A stretch of 64,000 nucleotides of DNA. It comes from Dipteris shenzhenensis (lineage: Eukaryota > Polypodiophyta > Polypodiopsida > Gleicheniales). The notes under the pieces are model-generated. The model searched no databases. It was not told the origin of the DNA and saw only the letters and a list, made by a program, of their open reading frames with translations. The position numbers and the translations under genes were made by a program. The stretch lies in the NCBI GenBank assembly GCA_047967505.1, contig CM106539.1; one strand, given 5' to 3'. Shown piece after piece: positions 63,211-64,000 of the stretch (the first letter of the stretch is position 1; every line of letters begins with the position of its first letter).

Positions 63211-63673
63211 CTCCTCCATATAGGAGAGAGAACTCGTTGGAGGTCTTTTCCTTTGAAACTGGGGGGAGTGACCTTTGTTGGAGTTTTGGGATACAATTTC
63301 CTATTATTGGGTCCCATATGAGCAATACATATGAATCTCCAAGGAAAAAGAGGATATATGATCTAGAGCGCATGGATATGGTTTCCATAGCAAGCATGGT
63401 GTTTGACCTAGGAAAGCCTTTCCAAGCAGGGGGTTAGTTAAATTTTAGCTTTAAAATCTACAAACTCTAGAAAAAAAACTCCATGTTCTCAAGAAAAACT
63501 CCAAGTTTTGTGATTTTTTGAGAAAAATATATTCAATGAACACTCATTTGAGCATTGCATGAAGGGGGGAGGTCAACATAGCAAGGATGTAGCTTTATTT
63601 GTAGTGAGAGTAGTTGACCCAATGCGCTCTGACTGTGAAGAGGCTACATCATAGCCTCGGAGGACTAAATAAG
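63211..63673. other. Unassigned sequence
   Basis: An open frame continues from the RT to 63437 but no longer matches Copia. Nothing else recognised. Confidence 0.5.
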
Positions 63674-63903
63674 CTTGATAGTTCAAGAAGTCAAGCTCGA
63701 AGTTTCTTGCTCGCTGAATTATAGTAGTTCTTCCTCTAGCTCGTAGTCTTCCTATGGGAGGGCAACAGTGTTCAATTGAGCTTGAGGGCTCAATAGCCAT
63801 AGCCTTGATAGCTCAAGAAGTCGAGCTTGAAGTTTCTTGCTCGCCGAATTACACTAGTTCTTCCTCTAGCTCGTAGTCTTCCTATGGGAGGGCAACAGTG
63901 TTC
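63674..63903. repeat. Two-copy direct repeat, about 105 bp, 130-bp spacing
   Basis: Units at 63674-63773 and 63804-63903 share CTTGATAG-TCAAGAAGTC, AGTTTCTTGCTCGC and TTCCTATGGGAGGGCAACAG. They are about 90% alike. Confidence 0.9.
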
Positions 63904-64000
63904 TTGGTGTGTCATAACCCCTCCTCATGTGGGATGGTGGGAAATCATTATAGGAAGTTGATCCAAGTAAGAGATTGCACGCACAGAGGAGGTGAGGCTC

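Noticed and set aside
1-64000. tRNA, rRNA, CRISPR and organellar insertions
   Set aside because: No tRNA arms, rRNA cores, spaced direct repeats or plastid genes were recognised by eye; a covariance-model scan would be needed to exclude small RNAs.

Overview
The window reads as nuclear DNA of a land plant with a large, transposon-filled genome. Three things point there. The retrotransposon primer-binding sites match the plant initiator tRNA-Met (TGGTATCAGAGC type). Ty1/Copia, Ty3/Gypsy and LINE remains fill most of the sequence. The one host gene I recognise, on the minus strand, is a plant-type DHHC protein S-acyltransferase (PAT) whose exons lie more than 13 kb apart. Such introns suggest a gymnosperm or fern, but this is an inference and no species marker is visible.

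Host gene. PAT coding exon 1 is at 33621-33580 (14 codons, MVEKRVYEVWKGSN). Exon 2 is at 20159-19974 (62 codons, starting KFFLSGRLIFGPD). Both are phase 0 with canonical splice sites. Intron 1 is 13,420 bp. Intron 2 runs off the left edge, so it is longer than 19.9 kb, and exon 3 with the catalytic DHHC domain is not in the window. A 159-bp tandem duplication has copied the exon-2 acceptor and the first 28 exon bases, leaving a decoy 3' splice site upstream of the real one.

Layout. 1-2014: LINE 3' end with a poly(A) tail. 2819-12262: a decayed LINE split by an old Copia element (3558-12134, target duplication ATCTT), which itself carries a truncated Gypsy element. 12267-16090: CT repeats, a C-rich tract and a LINE with coiled-coil/RRM-like ORF1 and a truncated ORF2. 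16120-18200: internally deleted Copia. 18480-19075: Gypsy gag fragment. 19974-20449: PAT exon 2 and its duplicated acceptor. 20534-26968: LINE, Copia and Gypsy pieces joined end to end. 26969-28700: Copia gag remnant. 30796-32490: minus-strand Gypsy remnant, in the sense orientation of PAT. 33580-34200: PAT exon 1 and upstream region. 34380-38160: repeats and minisatellites. 38220-41803: deleted Copia with target duplication ATGGG. 43817-57161: minus-strand Copia of the same family, interrupted by a young Copia (50321-56206; LTRs identical by eye, target duplication CTGCA, one in-frame stop in an otherwise open gag-pol). 57162-64000: Gypsy fragment, an internally inverted Copia and unrecognised sequence.

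The transposons do not form a pathway with the host gene. They record successive nested insertions that built the PAT introns and the flanking intergenic DNA. I saw no RNA gene, CRISPR array or bacterial-type operon. The most notable items are the split PAT gene with its duplicated splice acceptor, the very young Copia element, and several chimeric or inverted retroelement junctions. Letter names (Copia-A, Gypsy-J and so on) are my own labels.
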